From Bemisia tabaci (Eukaryota; Arthropoda; Insecta; Hemiptera; Aleyrodidae): a stretch of 64,000 nt of DNA. A model generated the notes under the pieces. It searched no databases and was not told the origin of the DNA. It saw only the letters and a list, made by a program, of their open reading frames with translations. Shown one piece after another: positions 13,501 through 25,500 of this stretch; positions within the stretch are counted from its first letter, which is position 1, and every line of letters begins with the position of its first letter. The translations under genes and the position numbers were made by a program. Location of the stretch: NCBI RefSeq assembly GCF_918797505.1, contig NC_092794.1, positions 36,012,122-36,076,121 on the forward strand, written 5' to 3'.

Positions 13501-16500
13501 AAAGCTCAAAAACTTTCATCAGCTGATAATCGGATGAAACATAGAAAGGCCCGCAGTGTTGCCGTTCATAGCATAGAACAGCGGAAATCAAGGGCCAATT
13601 ACGCGCGCAGCTAAAGGTATCCGACGGCCACCCGGCAACGGCCGCGTCAGGAAATATATCCGCACTGCTACGTCTCTCTTTCCAACACACACGGGCTTAC
13701 GGGAATATCCGCGACTTCCGACCGCGGTTACTCGCGAACGGACGGGCGAATCGCGAAAAGAAAGCTTATTGCACCCCTCGGGGACAGTACCCGTCGAACG
13801 GCTAAGTTCGCACCGATTCCGACCGGTAGGAGCAGGGAGGCGAGCGTGATGGATGAGTGTATGATCAATGTATTTCCCTTTTATTAGTTAGATCTAACGT
13901 CAAATTCGTTTTTCTCGTGTCAATATACCCCTCTTCACCGATTTTCGCGCAAATCCATCGACAAATAACCGGTGTTAATTTTCGGCCATTTTGAACTTTA
14001 ACCGGCCGCCATTTTGAAACGGTTTGAGATATTGACTTCGGGTTGAAGCGAAACGTTTTCTTTTTTTATGCTCTTTCGAACGAGGTATCACAAAGGGGGT
14101 CTTCCCATTTGAAAATTAAAAGTTGGGGGCCGTTGCCCCCCCCCCCCCCAGGGAGGCCCCCCTGAAAATTTTAGGGGGGCCGAAAAGTAGCTCCCTTTGA
14201 CCTCGGAATATCCTCCAAGTTTCAAATCTTTATCTCAATTAGGTAAAAAGTTAGAGGGGGTGGAAGGGACTTTTGGATCACCCTGTATGTATTTTTCTAC
14301 GTACTTTTTATATCTGGCCATACAAATGGATTCCTGTGAATTTTTTAAGGCCTAGCGGTCCATTGTTGCCAATTTTCACCAATTTTCATGGGTTTTTTCA
14401 AGTTTACGTGTGTGAAACTTAATTTAATCTAAAAACCGTGTACATTTTCGGAAAGAACGTAGAAAAATACGTATAAAATGTCCTTTGTAACTTTTCCCTA
14501 CGTTGTCAAATTTTCGAGAAAAATCGTCCTGAAGCGCCAAAAATGCCAAAAATTGGATTAATCATGTCGTCGAAGGTTCTAGATAGTGAATTATGACTTT
14601 CATGTGGATCGTGGGACACTTTCCCCACGCAGTTTCTGTTGTTTGGTATATTTGGCCTGTAGCAAGCATCTTGAGAATCAAGGATCATCTCGAGGTTACA
14701 GGAATATAGAGGTGAACCAGAGTGAAGTACAAGGTAAAAGCACCTTAAGGGTTCGTTTTACCTTGTTCATCCGACCCACTATGTGTTCCGTGAGACGCAT
14801 CGCAATTTTCCATTTTCGATACGTTATTTGTAGTGAAAGAAAACTTAAAATTCACTTACGTTCGACGTGATGATCAATCCAATTTTTGGCATTTTTGGCG
14901 CTTCAGGACGATTTTTCTAAAAAATTTGGCAGCGTAGGGAAAAGTTACAAATCACATATTCATGTATTTTTCTACGTTCTTTCCGAAAATGTACACGGTT
15001 TTTAGATTAAATTAAGTTTTACCTACGTAAACTTGAAAAAAACCCTAAAAATTGGTGAAAATTGGCAATAATGAACCGCTAGGCCTCTTAAAATTCACAG
15101 GAAGCCATTTTTATGGCCAGATATGAAAATTACGTAGAAATATACATACAGGGTGTACTAAAAGTCCGTCCCACCCCTGCTAACTTTTGAACGAATTGAG
15201 CTAGGGAAATGAAACTTTGGGAATGCTCCTATCTCAAAGGGGACCATCTTTTGGGGGGGTCAAAATTTTGGTCCCCCCCTAAGAGGGGGACGGGGGCCCC
15301 CAACTTTTTTTTACAAATGGCAACCCCTATCTTGTGATACCTCATTCAAAAGAGCATAAAAAGCTAAGAATTTTGGCGCAAACTGCAGATCAATATCTTA
15401 ATTTTTGATAGAGTTATGATAGGTCAAATTTGACCTGTTTTATAAAAATCATAACTCCGGTTCAAATTATCGTAATGAAAGAAATAAAACGGGAAAATTT
15501 ACCAAATTGTGTCCGCTTTTAAGTAAAAATTGCAGCAATCACTTCAAACTAATTTTAAGGGGGATTTCGGATCCCCAAATACGTCAATTCAAAGGTCATT
15601 CAATTTTCCCGCTAAATAAGCCGATTTCCCCTAGATTTGCCTCCACATTATCTCAGTAAGGTCAAAATCAGTTCAACAGTACGTTGGCAAGTTCCCAAAT
15701 TTTGGGAAAAGTTTAAAAAAAAACGAAATTTAAATGGTCAAATTTAACCACCTTAAATTTCTTTTTCTTTTTTAACTTTTCCCGATATTTGGGGACTTGC
15801 CAACGTACTGTTGAACTGATTTTGACCTTACTGAGATAACGTGGAGGCAAATCTAGGAGAAATCGGCTTATTTCGCGGGAAAATTGAATGACCTTTGAAT
15901 TGACGTATTTGGGGATCCAAAACCCCTCTTAAAATTAGTTTGAAGTAATTTCTGTGATTTTTACTTAAAAGAGCTTACAATTTGGTAAATTTTCCCGTTT
16001 TATTTCTTTCATTACGATAATTTGAACCGGAGTTATGATTTTTATAAAATAGGTCAAATTTGACCTATCATAACTCGGTCAAAAATTAAGATATTGATCT
16101 GCGGTTTGCGCCAAAATTCTTGGTTTTTTATGCTCTTTTGAATGAGGTTTCACAAGATAGGGGTTGCCATTTGAAGAAAAGAAGTTGTTGGGGGGGGGGG
16201 GGGTTACAAAATTTTGAACCCCCCAAAAGATGGTCCCTTTTGAGATAGGAACATTCCCTAAGTTTCATTTTCCTAGCTCAATTCGTTCAAAAGTTAGCAG
16301 GGGTGGGACGGACTTTTGGTACACCTTGTACAGTATACACCCATAGAGGGTGACTAAGGTCGAAAAACATTCAAAAGAGCTACCTTCTAGTAAATAATGG
16401 CCGCTAAAATCGACATCCTGGTCAATTTTCACATCGTTGGAATCCAGGTACAACTATAATTTTTTGATATGTTGTATATGTAGGTAAGAGCTGTTACGTT

Positions 16501-19500
16501 CGTCAATGTGAAAGTTGTACCCCACTTTCTTGAACCTTAAGCGTGGCAATTTATCGAATTTTCGCCATTTTTGGCTGTTCGGGACGATTTTTATCGAAAA
16601 TTTGGCAACGTAGAAAAAAGTTGTATAAAACATTATTTATTCATTTTTTTGCGTTCTTTTAAAAAACGTACACGTTTCTTAGTTTGAATTGATTTCTGCA
16701 TGTGTAAAATTGAAAAAACCCCTAAAAATGGGCCAAAAATGGCAACAATGGGCCATAAGGCCCCTTTAAAATTATTGGAGGCCTTTCAAGAGGCTAGAAA
16801 CGGAAAGTACGCAAAAAAATACATGGGAGTCATCTGCTGAAAGAGTGATAACAGTCGAAAAAGCCGACGAAAATAACTTCTTTTTGATGCCAAGATTCTG
16901 GGTTTGAGGCGTTGTTGCACCTTTGCATGGGCTCCGTTAGGTAAAATATTTGGCATAAAGTCTAACTAGGACTAGTACTTTGAAAATATGAAACATTCAG
17001 CAAAATCCAGGTGGGGTCAGAAAAGGCCCAAAACGATACTCCTCCTTTGTAAACAAGCTCATTTTGTTTTTAGCTGTCGCCAGGAATGAAATACGTAGTT
17101 AAATGAAAACAAATTCTGACAATCTCATCGTAAAAAGCATGTCACTTTATTCAAAGATTCTTTCTTGATCGTCATTTTGCCCATCCAACAAAGAGGAGCA
17201 GCATGCAAATAAGGAGACTGTAGATTATTCTTGATGAGATCAGCTCTTTTCAGGCATTATTTCTTCTCACTTGCACATCTCTAGACAGGATAAGAGTGCA
17301 TTTTCAGTGTGCTACTATCATGCAACGTAACATATTGCTGTAATCTTACAGTTTACTCTGGAACTCTACTGATCATGTTTTTCAGGTATTAAATGATGTC
17401 AAAATTGCAATTTTGACTTGTCCATTTGAGCCCCCAAAGCCTAAAACAAAGCATAAGTTGGATGTAACTTCTGTTGAAAACTACAAAGAACTCAGAAAAT
17501 ATGAACAAGAGAAATTTTCACAAATGGTGCAACAGGTACTTATGTTTGCGTTATTTCTTTTTTTTTCTTTTAGTTGTTAAACTTCACAAACTCTCAGCAT
17601 TGCCAGCATCTGAATTTGTGCCTCGCTTTGTGTGGTTTTAGCTTCTTTGAATTGCTTTCTCATTCTTGTCCTACCCATATAATATATTATCATCAAAAAC
17701 GACTTCTAAAGAACTTTTCACCACATAATTTTACAATTTTCGGTAAGATGATAAAAGTGTGAATCGTGGCATTTAACACCATCAGCATCCTCTAATACCT
17801 AATGACCAATGCCAAAATTTTGCATAAAGAAACACGATTTCGAACTCCAATTTTTCGGATCCCTATGGCCTTTTTCCCTGGTCTTCAATATTTTTTTGTT
17901 TTTTAGGTCAAAGATGCTGGTGCAACATTAGCAATTTGTCAGTGGGGTTTTGATGATGAAGCAAATCATCTCCTGTTGCAGCGAGAATTACCGGCTGTCC
18001 GTTGGGTCGGTGGCCCTGAAATAGAGGTAATTATTACAGGAAACAATCTATTCAGTCAGTATCTTAGTTTTTATGTGAAATTTTTAAGTAAAGTGGGATC
18101 TGAAGAGAATTACATACTATGTCTGCCTTTCAAACCATATGTATTCGTTTACTTGTCCATCAGCGACTAAAATCGAAACCTTTACAACATTCCAAAATCT
18201 TTGCTCACATTTTATCTTTTTCATAATTGACCAAACTAAGTACCTCTTTCAAATCTGTGAATATTTTAAATGGAACTAATCATCGAAAATTTCCAAAAAA
18301 GTTGTTGGTTAGTTTTTCTTATAAAATTCAAACATGAGTGCGTTTATGCAGCATCGCAATTGTGAAACGAAAAGTGCGCCCTTAACCTGAAAATTATTCA
18401 TGCTGCCCTTACACTGGGAAAATAGCGCGGATCGCACGCCGGAGGACTATGGTGGGATCCCTCGCCGGACAGCAACTCAGCGAGGAGGAAATATTGTGAC
18501 GTCATAGGTTAAGTTTTGCTCTTGTTTCCCGTGTGAACTGCGGCCAGCCTTAGATTGATCAGCACTTTTCGTCAGATGTAATTGGCGTAACGGGGCAGGA
18601 CGCGTGGGACGTGGGAAGCGGCGGTGCACGGTGACGCGCGTTTTCCGGAAAATCTCTAAAGTCAGTCGCTCATTTTCGCTGGTATGGGAAATGTCGCGAT
18701 TCCGTGCAATGCCTAGGTGCACATAAAATTCTATACTTGCGTCCTCAAAGTGTTTTTCGGCGGTGTTGAAACAACCTCCGCGAGACCCCCGGCATTTCGG
18801 ATCAGCAACACAGAATCAACCGACCCTTGCCTCCCGCCAAGTCTTTGAGTGCGGTTCAACCCTTCCGTCGACGTTTTGAGTGAAAATCCGTCAGCAGCCT
18901 CCGCGAGACCACCGGCACTGTGGATTACCAACTTTTAGTCCACCGACCCTTGTCTCCTGCCAAGTCCCCTGGTGTGCTAGCTGTAGTTTTTGTCTCTTTC
19001 TGAGTTTCAGTTGTTTTGGAGAGTTTTTGGAAGTTTGGGGAAGATTTTGTAATGTTTTTTTCGGTTTCGTGGTTCTGAAACTTGATTTGTGTACTTTGTC
19101 TATGATTATCAAATTGTCCGGTTAAAATACGGTGTTTATTATTGAGGACTTGAGGCCCCATTTTCTACCTCAAGTGGTGGAAAATTCGCCCCCCCCCCTC
19201 CCCCCTAGGGTGTTTCCTACTTTTTAAATTTTCGAATTCGAAGGAGGTCCTAGTCCTAAAAGTTGATGTGTGGATATATTAGAAGCCTTGTACAAGGAAA
19301 AAAAATTTAAAACAATTTTTACCTGGTGATGAAACGACTTAAGTGACACAAGTTAAAATTTGAGATTTTTAGATAAAATAACACTGTTTTCCCATGGAAA
19401 ACGCCGAGTTACGTAAAGGGCAAATTTCGTCCGTTTGGTCATATCTGTAACACCAAAGCCGCAAAACACCCGAGAAAGGCGCGCTCAACGAGAGACACTA

Positions 19501-22500
19501 TAGGTGCAAAATGGGCGCGCCGCGCCGCGCCGTGCCGTAGCGCAACGCGCGCGCGTCCTCTGCACTGCCTAAGCGACATGCCGCACGCACGCACCAAGCT
19601 TACGCGGGCCCGAAAGTTCCCGTCCGTTGCAAGGTATCATGACGAATTGACCTGGATACACTGTAACATTAAAAAACAGTTGAATTGTATAAATACATCA
19701 AAAAGACAAATTTTCTTTGTAAAATATTGGCTATATGTAGGAAAATCAATTTCAACAAATTAAACAGTTCAAAGTTAATACAAGTTGGATTTTGCAATCG
19801 CTAGCGATAGCAATATTCGTCATGGGAACGTTAGCTTCTGGGATATGAAAATTTTAAGGTACAATTCGTTTGTAGTATCTTCTGAATTGAAGGGGCTATG
19901 TAATTTTGTGTTGACATCTCTTTTTTAACATTTCAATTATTTTCTTTGCATACAAGAAAGCTGTTATGTACCAATTATTTATTTTCGTTGGATTATATAT
20001 GGTTTTCGGAAGTTAACGCATTTAAGTTTCAGGTTCGCTTTTTCGGCGTAAAGTATACATAAGGTGTCCCAAAAGCACCGGGACTTGTTCTGTAACTTCG
20101 AAAGTAAGATAGATACAGACATGATCTTGATCTCATTTTAAAGATCAACTCATACCTATTGATTAAAACCAACATCAGCTCAATCGGATAAAAATTGACC
20201 GAGTTATGGCAATTTGAAATCAGCGAGGAAAGTTTACGCCTACGGTTTTTAGGAAGATTCTTCATCGCCGTAAATCGAAAAGTCGGCCGATAAAGTGATG
20301 CTTATTGTGTTTTTTTATTTTCGAGGTGTCATTTATCAACATTTTGTACCATCAAACACAACAGTTGACAGTGCGTATTATTGCAAAGTACTAAAGGAGT
20401 TGAGAATGCACATTTCCCGGAAACGGTCGGACTTGAAAGCTTCGTGGATACTCCATCAAGACAATGCGCGGCCTCACACATCGAGCTTAACACGTGAATT
20501 TATGAGTGAAAATGGAGTTGAAACAATCCCTCATCCCCCTTATAGCCCTGACTTGGCTCCATGTGATTTTTGGACGTTTCCTACGCTTAAAAAGGAGCTT
20601 CGCGGACGAAGATTCGTATCAAAGACCGAAATCCAGAATGCAATTCAAAACTTCTTCAACTCCATCCCAGAGGAAGAATTCAGGAAAACAATGTTGGATA
20701 AGTGGCAAGAGCGCATGAAAAAGTGCATCCGGTTTGATGGACGTTACTTTGAAAAGCAAAAGGAAGTTATGGAAGATTCGGAGGAAAGTGGATACGAATA
20801 TTAACTTTTTGAATCCTGGTAAGCAAAAAATCTTCCTAAAAACCGTAGGGGTAAACTTTCCTCACTAATTTCAAATTGTCATAACTCGGTCAATTTTTAT
20901 TCAATTAAGCTGATCTTGGTTTTAATCGATAGGTATTGAGTTGATCTTTAAAATGAGACCAAAATCATGTCTGTATCTATCTTACTTTTGAAGTTACAGA
21001 ACCAGTCCCGGTACTTTTGGGACACCCTACGTATGATATTTTTACTCTACACATATGCCCGAATACGCATCATAAGGGACCTATGTGCTCCCTAATTTCC
21101 CAAGTATTAATTATTGTTAGATGATTGGTCTAAAACATTCAATACAACCAGTAAAAATTAGCTGTCCCCTGCGAGTTTCGAACCCCCGCTCGCACAAAAA
21201 GTGCCATCTTCCCAGGGTCAGAATGGTGTCGTAGCTAACTGAGCCATCTCGCCGCTCAGAACAGATGGGAGAAAAGAGAACAGTTAAGTGATCTCGGACG
21301 CTGAGCGGGGCTTCACAAAAGACGTCCTTGAGATTTCGGCGGTTTTCGGTCACTGGCGTGATAAGAGACAACGGATTATGCGCATTACTCTGTGAGACAT
21401 TGTTTACCTATGCTGTCATATGTCACAAGGTTCATCTCAGCATGCATTTGCTATCGCGGCAGTAAACTGAGGCAATATTTCTGTATTCATGGATTAAATC
21501 CATCAATCGAGTTCTGATTTTGGCTCATATATCCGTAACGGGTCCTCCAGAGCAATTTTCCACCTTGTACGATGGTTATTATTTCTTTATATCTATGTTT
21601 AAAATTTGAGGTGGGATAATGGCGGCTTCTCAAGAGCAACAAGGTAGGCGATCTTTTGCACCAACGAACAGAAAACTGATGGCGAAAAATAACCAATCGG
21701 AACCTCCCAAAAAAAAGAATTTGCCCAAAATCGGAACTTCGTGGCTCTGCGCAGATTTACCAGTCAGACACGACATCTGAAGGTGGAAAAAAACTCGCCG
21801 AAAGCGAATTCTAGAAATCAACACAACTTGACGTAGAGACATGATTGGCCAAAAAATACAACGGTTTTTGATACATCGGAAAATCAACCAAAAATCGAAG
21901 ACTGGGCGAAACGCTCAAGGTCGCAGAGGCATAGGGAATCACATAGCAATAGCAACGGAACGATTGTAAATACAGGGGAGCTCCGTTCCCATGCCAAAAC
22001 TAAATCAAATAATCCACAGTTTACTTAAAGGCTTAGAGTCTTAAAATGGTTGACAGACTATTTTTATTATTTTTGTATGGTTTTATTGACTTCGACTGTG
22101 ACTTGTAAGAGATCATGAAAATGCAGCTCTTGTTAATATCGGGAGTTGGTAATACAAGTATTGATTCCTTCGTAAAACTTCGCGTGAAGTAGGATGGTTT
22201 CACTGGTTTTCTCTGAAACAAACCCTAAAACTAAAAAAAAAACTCTCAAAGTTAAGGCCGTATTGAAGAAAATATCCCCGCTTTCCTGAGAGTCCACCTT
22301 CATAATAAGCCTTTTTTATGCTAAGATAAAGAGCAAATTGACGGCGTAAGTTCGCAATCACATATTTCAATTGTGGTGTCTGAATATCTCCGTTTCTATG
22401 ATATTTTTTAAAGGAGAACAAACTGACACCATTCCTTGAAGTTTATGCAGACTTTTTTTCTCACATGGAAGAAAAATCACGGCAGTTTCAAAGAATTGCC

Positions 22501-25500
22501 GTTAAGTAGTTTTCCGTTTGAAAAATAAAGTACCTAGGTATGACAGGAAGTCTGTGACATCGCAAACCGAGTTGTGTGATTGCTGACTCACAACGTCGAA
22601 ATGAATCTGCAGGATTGTGGTGAAAACTGAAAACACTTGTTTTTAGTTTTGGAAACCCCAAACAAAGTGGCTACCTTGTCAATGTATGTTATTTGCTCTT
22701 TGCATGGAGAGTTTGGCTTGATACAGAGGTAGGATAGCGAGGGATATCCCCTCCATTACGGCATCAACTTTCAGAGTTTTTTTCAGTTTTGGAATTTGTC
22801 TCGGAGGAAACTGATAAAACCATCGTGTTTCTCGCGGAATTGTGTGTAATAATCAGTACTTAAATCACTAACTCCTAACACATGCAAGATCTCCATTACC
22901 TTCCAATGACAACTTTTATGATTTAAGTACTTTTTTTACCTCAAGATATTCGGAAGTAAATAGCCATGGGGCTGGGCAAGAGTCTAGAAATGAAAATGGC
23001 AAATCCATTATATTGTAAAAAAGGCTAGAATGTTGGTTGGGGAGAAACCTGGACTTACCGGGCATTCTTCAGCGTAGGTTAGGGTGGCCCAATTATACAC
23101 AGCAAAATTTATTTTGCGAATTTTTTTGGTGTTATCCCCTAGAACTGTTCCATTTGATCAAAAAACACTCTCTGCCAAGTTTCAGCCAAATCGGATAATA
23201 TTAACCCGTGCCGACAGAGCCATCTTTTTTATATGGGATTTTACATTAAAAAACACTTTTTTCCAGAAAAATCAATTTTTCGAAAAATGTGTAATTTCTA
23301 GAAAAAATCTGAGGTCATATTCGGCTTCAGCAGGAAAAATTGAGTGGGAAAACATGTATTGGACACTTCAAAAAAAAAATTTACCCCTCGTTATATCGGC
23401 GAAACAACTGAAACATCTAGAAAACGCTAAAACAGGATAAACTGACGGTGATAATATCCCAAATAATTACGTACGTCTGCATCCGAAAACGAAACTCAAC
23501 ATACGGTGGGAGTTTCATGTGTACTTTTTTACGCTGAGTCCAAAGATGCTATCCATTTTTCAGTATTCCGTCAGGATTTTCCGGAAAATTGATTTTCTTG
23601 TATAAAAGGAGGGTTCTTCCGGGGAAAAATCAATTTTCAGGAAATAAACCTCAACATATGACGGGTGTTTTATATGTGTTTTTCAATGCTGAGCTCGAAA
23701 ATGACGTCAAAGTTGCTCCATCACATCGGGATTTTCCGGAAAACTCAATTTTCAGGAAATGAACGATCGACTTGTGATAGATGTTGTTGATGTGTTTTTT
23801 AACACCCTGTTTCTATGAGAAAATCGATTTTCCGGAAAATCCTGATGTAATGGAGCAACTTTGACGTCATTTTCGAGCTCAGCGTTGAAAAACACGTTAA
23901 AAACATCCGTCACAAGTCGATCGTGCATTTCCTGAAAATTGAGTTTTCCCCGGTAAACCCTCTTTTTATACAAGAAAATCGATTTTCCGGAAAATCCCGA
24001 TGTGATGGAGCAACTTTGACGTCATTTTCGAGCTCAGCATTGAAAAACACATATAAAACACCCGTCATATGTTGAGGTTTATTTCCTGAAAATTGATTTT
24101 TCCCCGGAAGAACCCTCCTTTTATACAAGAAAATCAATTTTCCGGAAAATCCTGACGGAATACTGAAAAATGGATAGCATCTTTGGACTCAGCGTAAAAA
24201 AGTACACATGAAACTCCCACCGTATGTTGAGTTTCGTTTTCGGATGCAGACGTACGTAATTATTTGGGATATTATCACCGTCAGTTTATCCTGTTTTAGC
24301 GTTTTCTAGATGTTTCAGTTGTTTCGCCGATATAACGAGGGGTAAATTTTTTTTTTGAAGTGTCCAATACATGTTTTCCCACTCAATTTTTCCTGCTGAA
24401 GCCGAATATGACCTCAGATTTTTTCTAGAAATTACACATTTTTCGAAAAATTGATTTTTCTGGAAAAAAGTGTTTTTTAATGTAAAATCCCATATAAAAA
24501 AGATGGCTCTGTCGGCACGGGTTAATATTATCCGATTTGGCTGAAACTTGGCAGAGAGTGTTTTTTGATCAAATGGAACAGTTCTAGGGGGTAAGACCAA
24601 AAAAATTCCGACATTGTCAAATTTGGGCCACCCTAGCGTAGGTACACATTGAGGAGGACATTTCGACAGTGTAATTCGGCAATCACATAACTCTTTTGCA
24701 GTGTCTTAAAAACCTCCGCCCATATGTTATTTTTTAAAAAGAGAACAAATTTACATCATTCCTCGAAGTTTTTGCAGAATTTTTTTCGCACAGAGAAGAA
24801 AAATCTCGGCAGTTTTAAAGAATTGCCCTTGAGTAGTTTTCTGTTTAAAAAATGAAGTATGACAGGAAGTCTGCGACGTCGCAAACCGAGTTATGTGATT
24901 GCCGACTTGCACCGTCGATATGTCATATTGGGGCCCCGAAAAATGACCCAGAGGTCATTGCAGACCTCAAGAAGTTTTACAGCTTTAACGAGAGTACCTA
25001 CAGCAGCTAGTGTTGTGCTCCGTAATTTATCTAGCCACCTCTGATACCTCTGTAGTAAAAATTTGGTTCCCTTGGCATTATTTGATGAGAGACTTACATC
25101 GAACACTAAGAGAGTCTTTGTTCACAACATGAGACACAATGTAGGGTTGCTGAATCCACCTGTCCGCCAGAACATACAATTTAACTAATGTCTAGTACAT
25201 TATTTGAAGAAAATTATTTTCATTATCTCTTACAAGTCGCAGCCAAAGTCAATAAAACCATACAAAAATAATAAAAATAGTCTGTCAACCATTTTAAGTC
25301 TCTAAGCCTTTAAGTAAACTGTGGATTATTTGATTTAGTTTATCAACTTTGAACTGTTTAATTTGTTGAAATTGATTTTCCTACATATAGCCAATATTTT
25401 ACAAAGAAAATTTGTCTTTTTGATGTATTTATACAATTCAACTGTTTTTTAATGTTACAGTGTATCCAGGTCAATTCGTCATGATACCTTGCAACGGACG

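Larger units (their letters stand above)
12018..13892 (-). mobile_element. non-autonomous Helitron
   Basis: Minus-strand 3' end: hairpin CCGCGC-GAA-GCGCGG (12030-12044), 8 bases, then CTAG (12018-12021) followed by T. The 5' end on the minus strand is TCTAACTAATAAAAGGG at 13892. The flanks A|T fit Helitron insertion between A and T without duplication. Deleting it restores the foldback sequence (GAAAA|TCTAACGTC) as seen in the uninterrupted copy at 60718-62056. It encodes no Rep/helicase. Inside are a 226-bp MITE (12629-12854), a tandem repeat (13082-13370) and a GC-rich stretch (about 13540-13860) of unknown origin. Confidence 0.85.
8200..14285. mobile_element. CAGGGTG-type foldback carrying LINE and Helitron
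   Basis: The ends are CAGGGTGATCCAAAAGTCCC and the inverse at 14285, with TA at 8198-8199 and 14286-14287. The terminal arms 8200-8606 and 13893-14285 are reverse complements. The interior continues at about 11790-12017 with further copies of the module that begins CAAAATGG-CGCCGG. A LINE (about 8607-11787) and a Helitron (12018-13892) interrupt it. Without these it is about 1.0 kb and closely resembles the element at 60718-62056. Confidence 0.88.
5723..17048. mobile_element. 11.3-kb composite: palindromic element with nested insertions
   Basis: The outer host is a palindromic element whose ends are AAGGAGGAGTATCG near 5724 and the inverse CGATACTCCTCC at about 17046. Left-arm pieces are 5723-5859 and 7635-8199; right arm 16329-17048; central palindrome 14288-15148. 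The left and right arms are reverse complements with minor changes. Removing the insertions leaves about 2.3 kb. The insertions are a TAGGGTG palindrome (5860-7625), a CAGGGTG element carrying a LINE and a Helitron (8200-14285), and a second CAGGGTG palindrome (15149-16328). The central and outer modules are diverged direct copies of each other (shared CTACGTTG, CAAATTTTCGA, AAAAATCGTCC). No transposase was seen; the outer target duplication is unclear. Confidence 0.8.

Noticed and set aside
13400..13690. 96-residue open frame on the minus strand in the GC-rich part of the Helitron
   Set aside because: No recognisable domain, begins in a T-rich tract and lacks supporting context.
21160..21256. 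Possible functional tRNA gene on the minus strand
   Set aside because: A and B boxes are present but the acceptor stem does not pair, so it is kept only as a tRNA-derived repeat.
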